Source: an uncultured Bacilli bacterium (lineage in GTDB: Bacteria > Bacillota_I > Bacilli_A > RF39 > UBA660). From it: DNA of 33,455 bases. A model generated the notes under the pieces. It searched no databases, was not told the origin of the DNA, and saw nothing but the letters and a program-made list of their open reading frames with translations. The stretch is taken from assembly GCA_910587775.1 (NCBI GenBank), contig CAJUNF010000013.1:1-33455 (forward strand), read 5' to 3'. The stretch's first letter is position 1. Each line of letters starts with the position of its first letter. Positions 7,952 to 15,812 of the stretch are shown here, one piece after another. Position numbers and translations under genes: made by a program.

Positions 7952-8224
7952 CTATTTTCTAATATTCAATTTTTTAATAATTTCACGATAAGCTACAACA
8001 TCGTTTTCTTTCAAATAATCTAGAAGTTTCCTTCTTCTACCAACTTTCATTTGAAGTCCTCTTTTTGAATGAAAATCATGAATATGCTCTTTTAAATGTT
8101 CTGTTAAATTATTAATATCTTTTGTTAAAATTGCAATTTGTACTTCTGCACTACCACAATCTTTTTCATTCTTTTGGAATTCTTTTACTAAAGCTGTTTT
8201 TTCACTTTTAGTCATTTTAGCCAT
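7952..8224 (-). CDS. rpsO: 30S ribosomal protein S15
   Basis: 90 residues, the normal length for S15, a primary 16S rRNA binding protein of the small-subunit platform. Recognised by the whole sequence, especially GSAEVQIAILT, NLTEHLKEH, HDFHSKRGL and the tail GRRRKLLDYLK. AAGGAGG precedes the ATG. The minus-strand leader has two small hairpin-prone segments (AAGAA/TTCTT and AGAA/TTCT), which could hold the autoregulatory S15 site known in other bacteria, but I cannot demonstrate that structure. Confidence 0.96.
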   Translation of the reverse strand: MAKMTKSEKTALVKEFQKNEKDCGSAEVQIAILTKDINNLTEHLKEHIHDFHSKRGLQMKVGRRRKLLDYLKENDVVAYREIIKKLNIRK

Positions 8225-8318
8225 AATTATTTCCTCCTTATTTATTTAATCGGTTTAAACTGAGTATTAGAAAAGAGGCTTCTAAATACCAAGAATAAAC
8301 TTCTTACTACCAAAGTAT

Positions 8319-8347
8319 ATTATAAATCAAAAGAAAATTCAACTAAA
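8319..8347 (-). promoter_or_regulatory. Probable rpsO promoter
   Basis: TATAAT at 8324-8319 on the minus strand with a poor -35 (TTTAGT) at 17-nt spacing. The predicted start gives a leader of about 90 nt before rpsO. Confidence 0.5.
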
Positions 8348-8359
8348 ACTAAAAATATT

Positions 8360-10054
8360 TTAATGAATCATATTCATAAATTGATTTAAACTGGTATTAC
8401 GATGAATTGGATATCTAGTAATCTTATATTTATCTTGATTTCGATTAGATTTCATATATCCTCCTATAAACCCAAGCTGAAATCCAACCTCTTTTAAAAT
8501 TTCAATAGAAGAATCATTATATGCATAAAAAGGAAAGCAAAATGCTTTATTAGATGAAGTAACAGCTAAAGACTTTCGTAAATCATCCATCACTTGTTCT
8601 TTATCCATACATAATAGTTTTGCACCTCTTATTTGATTTTTACAAAATCCTTCAGTATGCATATCATTTGTATGACTCTCAATATCTAAATATGGAGATT
8701 GATAATTTTCTATACTCCACCAACCAGTAATCAAAAATAAAGTTGCATGCATCTGATATTCTTCTAAAATAGGAATTAATTTATTTCCATTATGTTTTCC
8801 AGTTCCCATTGCTCCATCATCAATAGTAATTAATACACTTCGTGCTGGAAGTTCTATTTCATGATACATCCAAGCTCGATATTCTTCCATAGTTAAAGTT
8901 TTATAATGATTTTCTTTCAAATAATCAAGTTGTGCTCGAAAATCTTTTACATCCAAACAATTATTACCTGGACAAACTTCATTAGCACTACTATCAAAAA
9001 AGAAATGATAATTAAGTACTGCAATATTACTCGCTAAAGCATCTATACTAGGTAACCCTTTTGAAAATCCTGTCACAACAGTTTTGGGTTTTTCAATAGT
9101 TACTCCATCAATAACTTTATTAATTTGTTCCTCTATCATATTTTCATGAATAAAATAACGATTAACACTCTCTTTTTTAGTATCTTTCTTAGTAGAACTA
9201 TCATTATTAACAAAAGTTAACTCTTTTGTATTAGAAACCTCATAACCAAATTTCTCTATACTTTGATTTAAAATAGCATCTTCTTTTTCTAAAGTAACTA
9301 ATATGGCTCCATGTTTTAGACGTAAATCATGATTTAGCCATCCTAAATATTCAGATTCTGTAATACTATAACAACCACTTTCTTGAAAAGATTCTAAAAT
9401 TTTCTCTACTTTTTCATTTGATATACAACTAGAGTTTCTACAAGTAGAATCATATTTTGCAAATTCTACTACAGAAATATAATTAGCTTCTTCTTCATTT
9501 TGTGGTAAATCTTCTATTATCACATCTTCCTTTTTTATTCCAAAAATATCACCCATATAAAAAACATAATAATAAGAAGCATCTGCATATAACACTTCAA
9601 ATTCTTTTGAAGCTTCTAAAAATAAAATAAAACGATCTTTTTGATACATTTTCGTTTCATTCTTTGTAATTATTTTTTTCCCTAAATTTAAATAATAGTC
9701 TGGTAATTTTGTTACATGGTTTTCAAGTGCTGGAACAACACTTTGATAAAATAAATAATAATCAGTTCCTAAAATAGGAAAATAAGTATCAGATAAAGAT
9801 GAAATTGTTTTTGCATCCATTGGTAAAATAGTATTTGCTAAAACTCTTCCAGCTTGAATATAATCATTATCTCTTTTTTCATAAAGCAAAGCACCTTCTT
9901 GAACTAGTGCAAATTCTCCATAATGACTTTGAATGTCCTTTATTTTTTCTTGTTTTACTTCTTTTAAATGTTGATATCCAAAATATAAACTCATAATACC
10001 AATAATAAGAAAGAAAAATAAAATAAATAATAATTTCTTTTTCTTTAATTTCAT
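8360..10054 (-). CDS. Membrane-anchored polysaccharide deacetylase (NodB fold)
   Basis: 564 residues from ATG 10054; upstream GTG codons lie in the ribosome site GGTGA. A single anchor (about 6-26) is followed by a large extracytoplasmic region to about 340 with SH3-like segments and a few Cys, and then a carbohydrate esterase 4 domain (about 340-560). The metal motif TIDDG has its Asp pair near 412-413, HTNDMH gives two His ligands near 461 and 466, and the third motif is FPFYAYND. Such enzymes remove N-acetyl groups from peptidoglycan or other surface glycans. It replaces the usual ribF position between truB and rpsO. The substrate is unknown. Confidence 0.82.
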   Translation of the reverse strand: MKLKKKKLLFILFFFLIIGIMSLYFGYQHLKEVKQEKIKDIQSHYGEFALVQEGALLYEKRDNDYIQAGRVLANTILPMDAKTISSLSDTYFPILGTDYYLFYQSVVPALENHVTKLPDYYLNLGKKIITKNETKMYQKDRFILFLEASKEFEVLYADASYYYVFYMGDIFGIKKEDVIIEDLPQNEEEANYISVVEFAKYDSTCRNSSCISNEKVEKILESFQESGCYSITESEYLGWLNHDLRLKHGAILVTLEKEDAILNQSIEKFGYEVSNTKELTFVNNDSSTKKDTKKESVNRYFIHENMIEEQINKVIDGVTIEKPKTVVTGFSKGLPSIDALASNIAVLNYHFFFDSSANEVCPGNNCLDVKDFRAQLDYLKENHYKTLTMEEYRAWMYHEIELPARSVLITIDDGAMGTGKHNGNKLIPILEEYQMHATLFLITGWWSIENYQSPYLDIESHTNDMHTEGFCKNQIRGAKLLCMDKEQVMDDLRKSLAVTSSNKAFCFPFYAYNDSSIEILKEVGFQLGFIGGYMKSNRNQDKYKITRYPIHRNTSLNQFMNMIH

Positions 10055-10085
10055 AAATCTCACCACAACTTTTTATTAATGGAAA

Positions 10086-10109
10086 AAGAACCAGAAAACA
10101 CTAGTTCTT
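10086..10109 (-). terminator. Terminator of the 144-residue gene
   Basis: A 9-bp stem with one G-U pair (arms 10086-10094 and 10101-10109) followed on the minus strand by TTTTTCC. The stop codon of the hypothetical gene is at its base. The deacetylase downstream therefore depends on readthrough or an unseen promoter. Confidence 0.7.
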
Positions 10110-10542
10110 ATTGCTGTATACTTTGTAATTTTTTTAACTTCGTAATATCTCTTTTTAAAGCATAATAATCTGGAACCACTTTATCACACTTATTAAGTCC
10201 CACCATAACTAAATCATATTTTTTATAATTAAGCAAACAAACTCGATCATATCCTTCACTACGAAGTCGAATTAACTCATCTTCGTCTAAATCATACTTG
10301 GAAATATAATAATCATTCATTGCATGAAGAAAAATTTCTTTCCCAACATAAATAGAAAACAAATTATTTCTTTTTTTATTTTCTTTTGAAATTGCTCGAA
10401 TAGTAATCGAAGTAATTAAAGGAAAAGACATTAAACTTTGTTTTTCTAAAGGATTTAAATAATTTTCATTAGAAAATAAATATTCTTTTGTTTTAGCACT
10501 ACTACCAATACCATAAAACAAAGATAATGTTGTATTTTTCAC
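10108..10542 (-). CDS. Hypothetical protein, 144 residues
   Basis: Not recognised. It starts at GTG 10542 behind GAGGTGATATT and has its own strong promoter (10566-10594). It looks soluble, with no signal peptide or membrane segment. It has an SP-rich N-terminal part with an FSNENYLNPLEKQSL segment, a middle with alternating strands (SITIRAIS, LFSIYVGKEIF) and a basic helical C-terminus (about 120-144, rich in Lys and Leu). The fold may be alpha/beta. It lies between truB and the deacetylase in a place where B. subtilis carries ribF, but it is too short and too different to be RibF. Confidence 0.7.
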   Translation of the reverse strand: MKNTTLSLFYGIGSSAKTKEYLFSNENYLNPLEKQSLMSFPLITSITIRAISKENKKRNNLFSIYVGKEIFLHAMNDYYISKYDLDEDELIRLRSEGYDRVCLLNYKKYDLVMVGLNKCDKVVPDYYALKRDITKLKKLQSIQQ

Positions 10543-10565
10543 AATATCACCTCACTAGAAGATAT

Positions 10566-10594
10566 ATTCTATATATTTCACTACTATTTGTCAA
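10566..10594 (-). promoter_or_regulatory. Strong sigma-A promoter for the 144-residue gene
   Basis: On the minus strand TTGACA (10594-10589), 17 nt, TAGAAT (10571-10566). The -35 box overlaps the last codons and stop region of truB, so this gene is a separate unit from the truB transcript. Confidence 0.75.
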
Positions 10595-11426
10595 ATAAAA
10601 TACAAGGTTTATAACGATCTTTATGTTTTTGATATAACGCCAAGTTTTCCCCTTTATACTGAACTAAAATATAATCTTTTATAGAATCAAAGAAAAGTTC
10701 GTTACGATGATACAAATAATTTAAATCACTTTCTTCTATCTCTTTCACATCATAACAAACAAAACTTGTAAAATCTTGTAAAACAATGTCACCATTTTGA
10801 ATTTGTTCCATATCAACTGCAGTAGACAAATCATTTTTTCCTAATCTAGTTCTCCTAAGTTCAATCATAACCCCATAAGTATCAAGCTTACGACTAATAT
10901 CTCGTATTAAACTACGAATATAAGTGCCTTTAGAAACAACACATCGAAGTACTACATTATTATCTTTAAAAGATATCAGTTCTAATTCTTTAACTACAAT
11001 TTGTTGTTTTGGAAGTATAACTTCCTCTCTTTTTCTTGCATATTCATATAATTTTTTACCATTTACTTTCTTTGCCGAATAAATAGGAACAACTTGTTCT
11101 TGTTCACCTTTAAAATGCTCTAAGACATTTATAATATCTTCTCTCTTCGGAATATGATTTTTTTTATACAATATATTTCCTGTAATATCTAATGTATCTG
11201 TTTCCATACCAAATTGAAAAGTTACAATATATTCCTTATCATGATCTACTAATTTTGATACAAATTTAGTATAATCACCCACACATAAAACTAAAACTCC
11301 TGTAGCAAGAGGATCCAATGTTCCAGTATGTCCAACTTTTTTAGTTCCTAACTTTTTTGAAACAATATTTACAACATCTCTACTTGTATAATCCTTTGGC
11401 TTATCAACAACTAAAATACCGTGCAT
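10584..11426 (-). CDS. truB: tRNA pseudouridine(55) synthase TruB
   Basis: 280 residues. It makes the universal pseudouridine at position 55 of the tRNA T-loop. The N-terminal GILVVDKPKDYTSRDVV and the catalytic motif VGHTGTLDPLATGVL (catalytic Asp38) are typical, and a TYIRSLIRD segment forms the core near 170. It starts at ATG 11426 behind TTAGGAGG. In B. subtilis truB directly follows rbfA; here a two-gene HipA/HIRAN cassette sits between them, and truB starts 8 bp after the HIRAN gene. Confidence 0.95.
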   Translation of the reverse strand: MHGILVVDKPKDYTSRDVVNIVSKKLGTKKVGHTGTLDPLATGVLVLCVGDYTKFVSKLVDHDKEYIVTFQFGMETDTLDITGNILYKKNHIPKREDIINVLEHFKGEQEQVVPIYSAKKVNGKKLYEYARKREEVILPKQQIVVKELELISFKDNNVVLRCVVSKGTYIRSLIRDISRKLDTYGVMIELRRTRLGKNDLSTAVDMEQIQNGDIVLQDFTSFVCYDVKEIEESDLNYLYHRNELFFDSIKDYILVQYKGENLALYQKHKDRYKPCILFDK

Positions 11427-11434
11427 AAAACCTC

Positions 11435-12127
11435 CTAAAATGCATGATCAAAAATTAATTTTACATTTACTGTAATATCTTCATCTCTAAGATTACTTTC
11501 CAAATTCAAATTTTGAATTAAAGCTGAATATCGAATTGATTGATTTAAAATACCTGCAAGCTCTTTTGAATAATAACGTGGAACATATCCCAAGTGATAT
11601 TGTTTATTATTATGACAAAGCATCACTTTAATCGCATAAGAATCCATAGTATTATCATTTTCACATTCTAAAAAAACCTTAGTATTAATGTGCAGTAAAT
11701 CTTTACACAAATTAATATCTTTAGCATAATTTGTTCCAGCTACATCAAATTCAATTTCAGTATAATCAAAAGCTTTTACAAACTCATAATTATCAGTAAT
11801 TAGCCTACCTTTTGTAGACACTAAAATATCCCACTTAGTTGAATTTTGATTTAAATTATAAACATTTAAAATATCTAAATAATCAGGACGACTCACATTT
11901 GGAAGCCGATTTTCAATACTAGAAAACATTTCACTACTTTCATATACTTTAGATAAATTTTCAAACCCTGGAAAGAAATCAAAACCTACTTTTTTAGCAT
12001 CATCTAACTCTGGATTAACATACTGAAAGATATATTTATTATCTTGATAACTTAAAATCCCCACTTTATATCTTCTCCTCTTTTGGACATCTTTCCAAAT
12101 TAACCACATTTCATTCTTCATTTTCAT
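11435..12127 (-). CDS. HIRAN-domain protein with a HipA_N/HipS-like N-terminus
   Basis: 230 residues from ATG 12127 (start uncertain: GTG 12130, ATG 12127 and ATG 12121 are all near a GAAGTGAG site). The first 90 residues resemble the N-terminal subdomain of HipA or the separate HipS protein (YKVGILSYQDNKYIFQY, later FSSIENRLPNVSRPDYLDIL). Residues about 115-225 match a HIRAN domain: FDVAGTNY, a KVFLECENDNTMDSYAIKV strand, and HLGYVPRYYSKELAGIL. HIRAN domains bind DNA ends in eukaryotic helicases; the bacterial role is unsettled. The gene overlaps the kinase gene upstream by 17 bp, so the two are translationally coupled and probably work together, for example with this protein restraining or directing the kinase. 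Confidence 0.72.
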   Translation of the reverse strand: MKMKNEMWLIWKDVQKRRRYKVGILSYQDNKYIFQYVNPELDDAKKVGFDFFPGFENLSKVYESSEMFSSIENRLPNVSRPDYLDILNVYNLNQNSTKWDILVSTKGRLITDNYEFVKAFDYTEIEFDVAGTNYAKDINLCKDLLHINTKVFLECENDNTMDSYAIKVMLCHNNKQYHLGYVPRYYSKELAGILNQSIRYSALIQNLNLESNLRDEDITVNVKLIFDHAF

Positions 12128-12971
12128 CACTCACTTCTAACATTTTTAACAATATATCACGTCGCCGAATTAAATACATTATTATATATTCCTTATGTTT
12201 CATCGTCAATAAATTATTAGGAATTGAATAAACAATGCTCTTAATTTTCTGATCTGTTAAACATTTAACTTTTAATAAATATTTTTGAACTATTTCAAAG
12301 TATTCTTGATTTAATATTTCAATCAATTCAAAATGTTTATATTTTCCGTGACTATTTTCCTTATAAATACAAGTTGAACTTTTCATAATATAATTTTCAA
12401 AATTAATAATCTTTTTTTCAGCAAAAGATTCATCTTTAAACTCTCGCAATAAATTACATCCATTATCATATAAAGGAGAAATTTGATAGTAATCTTGATA
12501 TTTTAAAATTCCCCAATTTTCTTCATGGCGATCTGTTTCACCTACTAAAGCATCAAAAATCATAATACCAATGAAACCAGAAAATAACATAGGACTTAAA
12601 CCATCTAAAACTTTTTTAATATTTGATAAAGTATAAAATTCTTTCCGATTAAGAATATTATCATTTAGATATGAAATAATATCACTATGTTCACAATCCT
12701 TGTTTGTAAATAGATAATTTAAAACTCCTATTTTACCATTTTCATCTTTAGCAAGTTCAATGCGTGCACAATCAAAGCCAATTATTTTGGCTATCTCATA
12801 ACTCATTTTTTCAGAACTAATTTCACTTACATTATAATCAGGATGATCGTATTTAAAAATAGCATATTTCTTACCATCAAAAGCTAGTCGCTTAACTCGA
12901 CTTCCTTTCAAAACTGGTTGTGATTTTAAAAAGGAGAAGTCTTTATTTAAGATTTTAATTTCATATTTCAT
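12111..12971 (-). CDS. HipA/HipT-like serine/threonine kinase
   Basis: 286 residues from ATG 12971; the upstream GTG belongs to the GGTGA ribosome site. It has the HipA/PI4K-like kinase core without the HipA N-terminal subdomain. Lys40 in KYAIFKYD is the likely ATP lysine, Glu54 or Glu59 is in the first helix, the catalytic loop is GETDRHEENWG (Asp147, Asn152), and the metal-binding Asp169 is in SPLYDNGCNL. HipA-type kinases phosphorylate translation factors such as aminoacyl-tRNA synthetases and cause growth arrest; the target here is unknown. No HipB-type HTH antitoxin is adjacent. It has its own promoter after the rbfA terminator. Confidence 0.8.
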   Translation of the reverse strand: MKYEIKILNKDFSFLKSQPVLKGSRVKRLAFDGKKYAIFKYDHPDYNVSEISSEKMSYEIAKIIGFDCARIELAKDENGKIGVLNYLFTNKDCEHSDIISYLNDNILNRKEFYTLSNIKKVLDGLSPMLFSGFIGIMIFDALVGETDRHEENWGILKYQDYYQISPLYDNGCNLLREFKDESFAEKKIINFENYIMKSSTCIYKENSHGKYKHFELIEILNQEYFEIVQKYLLKVKCLTDQKIKSIVYSIPNNLLTMKHKEYIIMYLIRRRDILLKMLEVSDENEE

Positions 12972-12981
12972 ATAAATCACC

Positions 12982-13006
12982 AACTAAAATCAGTATAACA
13001 TTAGTT
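12982..13006 (-). promoter_or_regulatory. Promoter of the HipA/HIRAN pair with flanking inverted repeat
   Basis: Minus-strand extended -10 TGTTATACT (TATACT at 12997-12992) with no clear -35. Six-base arms AACTAA (12982-12987) and TTAGTT (13001-13006) flank the -10 box and could bind an autoregulator. Confidence 0.5.
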
Positions 13007-13036
13007 CTTATCATTTTAATAATTTTGCAAATAATT

Positions 13037-13064
13037 GACAAAAAAAACGTTTATAAAACGTTTT
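13037..13064 (-). terminator. Terminator after rbfA
   Basis: Stem AAAACGTTT/AAACGTTTT (13044-13052 and 13056-13064) followed on the minus strand by TTTTTG. It closes the rimP-nusA-ylxR-infB-rbfA operon and separates it from the HipA/HIRAN cassette. Confidence 0.8.
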
Positions 13065-13414
13065 TAATGCTTATCTTCTTCATGGATTTCCGATAAAATA
13101 CGCTCAATTTTACTTCCGTACTCAATAGATTCATCATAAACAAATTTAAGTTTTGGTGTTTGTCTTAAATCCATTTGATCTGCAACAAACTTTCTAATAA
13201 AATCACTAGCTTCATTCATTTCTTTTTCTGCATCCTTGTGATCCATATCCTTAAAATGCGTAAAATAAACTTTAGCAAAAGATAAATCTGCAGATACTTC
13301 ACTTCCAGTGATAGTAACACCTTTCATAAAATCATCAGTAGATTCTTGAAGTAAAATATCAGAAATCGTTTTATTTAACTCTGATTCAATTCTTTTTAAT
13401 TTTATTTGATTCAA
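13064..13414 (-). CDS. rbfA: Ribosome-binding factor A
   Basis: 116 residues. RbfA is a KH-fold factor for late 30S subunit maturation, binding near the 5' end of 16S rRNA. The family features are clear: N-terminal RIESELNKTISDIL, then VTITGSEVSADLSFAKVYFTH, and RQTPKLKFVYDESIEYGSKIERIL at the C-terminus. The start is TTG, with GAGGTGA placed 7 nt before it, and overlaps the infB stop as TTGA. A rare start and coupling suggest translation depends on infB. Confidence 0.93.
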   Translation of the reverse strand: MNQIKLKRIESELNKTISDILLQESTDDFMKGVTITGSEVSADLSFAKVYFTHFKDMDHKDAEKEMNEASDFIRKFVADQMDLRQTPKLKFVYDESIEYGSKIERILSEIHEEDKH

Positions 13415-15522
13415 ATTCGTTTCACCTCAACCATTTCATAAGCTTCTAAAGTGTCACGTTCTCGAATATCACTATAACTTTCTAAAGTTACTCCACATTC
13501 AAATCCTTTTTTCACTTCTTTAACAGTATCTTTTTCTCTTTGAACACTAGCAATTTTACCATCATGAATAATAATACCATCACGAATAACACGTACACTA
13601 GCACCATTTTTCATAACACCATCAGTAACATAGCATCCAGCAATTTTTCCAACTTTACTAAAGGTAAATATTCTACGAATTTCTGCAGAACCTAAAACTT
13701 TTTCTTCAAACTCAGGATCTAACATACCTTTCATAGCAAGTTCCATTTCTTCAACTGCTTTATAAATAATCGTATAAAGACGAATATCTACACTATATTC
13801 TTTTGCAACTTCTTTCGTAATTGCCGATGGACTTACATTAAATCCAATCACAATAGCATTAGATGCATTTGCTAAGACAACATCACTTTCTGTAATTGTT
13901 CCAATACCAGAACGAATGACTTTAACTCGTACACCTTCTACATCTATTTTTTCTAAAGCATTTCTTACAGCTTCTTCACTACCTCTAACATCGGCTTTTA
14001 ACACAACATTAATTTCTTTTTGACCCGCATTAATTTGTGCAAACAAATCATCCAAAGAAACAACTTCTTTCTTACCAGAATTCATTTTTTTAGCACTCTC
14101 ACGTTTTTCAGCAATTTTCTTAGCTTCACTTTCTGTTTCAAAAGCCATAAATTTATCTCCAGCACTTGGATTATCACTAATTCCCGTAATCTCTACTGGT
14201 GTAGATGGTCCAGCTTCAACAATAGAAACCCCAAGGTCATTTTTCATGGTTCTAACTTTACCAAAGAATGTTCCAACAACAATTGGGTCTCCCAAGCGTA
14301 AAGTTCCATTTTGAATTAATAAAGAAGCTACTCCACCAATATTCTTATCTAACTTGCTTTCAATAACTGTTCCAACGGCATATCGATTTGGATTAGCACG
14401 GTAATTATTTACTTCACTAATTGTACTAATTGTTTCAAGTAATAAATCAATTCCTTCACCAGTCATTGCACTAATTGGAACAAAAGGATACTCTCCACCC
14501 CAAGCTTCAGGTGTGATACTATTTTCACTCATTCCTTGCATGATTCTTTCTATATTAGCTTCTGGTTTATCAATTTTATTAACTGCTACAATAATTGGAA
14601 CTCCAGCACTTTTTGCATGATCAATTGCTTCCTTCGTTTGTGGCATTACTCCATCATCTGCTGCAACAATAATTATAACAATATCCGTAACACTTGCTCC
14701 TCTTGCACGCATCTCTGTAAAAGCAGCATGCCCTGGAGTATCTATAAATGTAATCTTTGTATTACCATGTTCTACTTGATAAGCACCAATATGTTGTGTA
14801 ATTCCACCAAATTCACTATCAACTACTTTACTATTTCGAATGTAATCTAAAAGAGTAGTTTTACCATGATCAACATGACCCATAATTGTTACAACAGCAG
14901 GACGTAATACTAAATCTTCTTCCGAATCATTAATTTCATACTCTTCAAAATTAGCAACATTTTGTGTCTCTTCTCTTTTTAAAGTTTTACCATAATCCAT
15001 TGCTACAATCTCAGCATTTTCAAAATCAATCGCTTGATTTAAAGTTACCATTAAACCTAAACTCATTAATTTCTTAATAATATCTGTACCACTAATCTCT
15101 AAAGCTTCTGCAAGTTGAGAAACTGTCATATCATTTTGATAAACAACAACATTCTCATCCTTCATATTTTGCTTTAATTTTTCTTTGTGTTTATACATAG
15201 CTTTACGCTTATTAAAGTATTCTTCTTTACTACTTTGAAGTTCACTTCTCTTTTTTAATTTTTGTTTTTTTGTATGATCATTTATATGATGAAGATTACT
15301 AGATTCTATAATATCTTCAACTACTTCTGCAATATCTTCTTCCTCTTCAATTGTCGTATCTTCATCTGTACTAATTAAATTAATTGCAAAATCCAAATTA
15401 ATGACATCATCATCAGACAAATAAGTCTCTGATTCACTGACATCAATTCCTAAACTCTCACACTTCTTTAATATTTCTGCTACTGATAAATTGACACTTT
15501 CGGCATATTCTCGAACGTTCAT
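13411..15522 (-). CDS. infB: Translation initiation factor IF-2
   Basis: 703 residues. An IF2 N-terminal-type domain (1-50), a charged linker and a second IF2_N-like domain (about 128-180) precede the GTPase domain. G motifs: GHVDHGKT (215-222), DTPGH (261-265) and NKID (315-318), then a SAMTGEG segment. Domains II to IV fill the rest. IF-2 brings formylmethionyl-tRNA to the 30S subunit and promotes subunit joining. The linker is short compared with B. subtilis and E. coli forms. The ATG is preceded by a weak GAGTGAG site. It follows ylxR by 20 bp; the usual ylxQ between them is missing. Confidence 0.96.
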   Translation of the reverse strand: MNVREYAESVNLSVAEILKKCESLGIDVSESETYLSDDDVINLDFAINLISTDEDTTIEEEEDIAEVVEDIIESSNLHHINDHTKKQKLKKRSELQSSKEEYFNKRKAMYKHKEKLKQNMKDENVVVYQNDMTVSQLAEALEISGTDIIKKLMSLGLMVTLNQAIDFENAEIVAMDYGKTLKREETQNVANFEEYEINDSEEDLVLRPAVVTIMGHVDHGKTTLLDYIRNSKVVDSEFGGITQHIGAYQVEHGNTKITFIDTPGHAAFTEMRARGASVTDIVIIIVAADDGVMPQTKEAIDHAKSAGVPIIVAVNKIDKPEANIERIMQGMSENSITPEAWGGEYPFVPISAMTGEGIDLLLETISTISEVNNYRANPNRYAVGTVIESKLDKNIGGVASLLIQNGTLRLGDPIVVGTFFGKVRTMKNDLGVSIVEAGPSTPVEITGISDNPSAGDKFMAFETESEAKKIAEKRESAKKMNSGKKEVVSLDDLFAQINAGQKEINVVLKADVRGSEEAVRNALEKIDVEGVRVKVIRSGIGTITESDVVLANASNAIVIGFNVSPSAITKEVAKEYSVDIRLYTIIYKAVEEMELAMKGMLDPEFEEKVLGSAEIRRIFTFSKVGKIAGCYVTDGVMKNGASVRVIRDGIIIHDGKIASVQREKDTVKEVKKGFECGVTLESYSDIRERDTLEAYEMVEVKRI

Positions 15523-15542
15523 ACTCTCACTCGCTTTCTTTT

Positions 15543-15803
15543 TTATTTTAATAATTTTTTTAACTCTTCATAAACTCCTTCAGGAATTTCTACTTCTAAA
15601 GCACGATCTAGGGCCTTACTCTTCATAGCTTTTTCAATTACTTCCAAAGATAATTTCAAATAAGCACCTTTTCCATTTTGCTTTCCAGTTATATCCACAA
15701 CTACACTACCTTCTGGAGTTCTAACCACACGCACTAAATCTTTCTTTTCACACTTTTCTCTTGTGATAACACAAGTACGCATAGGTATTTTTTTTTGTCT
15801 CAT
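15543..15803 (-). CDS. ylxR: YlxR family RNA-binding protein (RnpM)
   Basis: 86 residues, the usual length of the YlxR/DUF448 family. PMRTCVITREKCEKKDLVRVVRTPEG is the signature N-terminus, with VDITGKQNGKGAYL in the middle and a helical C-terminus. In B. subtilis this protein binds RNase P RNA and modulates it. It starts behind AAGGAGG that overlaps the nusA stop, within the rimP-nusA-infB operon. Confidence 0.92.
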   Translation of the reverse strand: MRQKKIPMRTCVITREKCEKKDLVRVVRTPEGSVVVDITGKQNGKGAYLKLSLEVIEKAMKSKALDRALEVEIPEGVYEELKKLLK

Positions 15804-15812
15804 AAGTCCTCC

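Noticed and set aside
8225..8318. S15 autoregulatory RNA in the rpsO leader
   Set aside because: The leader can form small hairpins, but I cannot show the S15 recognition motif by eye.
14020..14850. Plus-strand open frames inside infB
   Set aside because: They are opposite the infB coding frame, rich in Cys, Asn and Ser from reversed AT-rich codons, and match no domain. infB is intact on the other strand.
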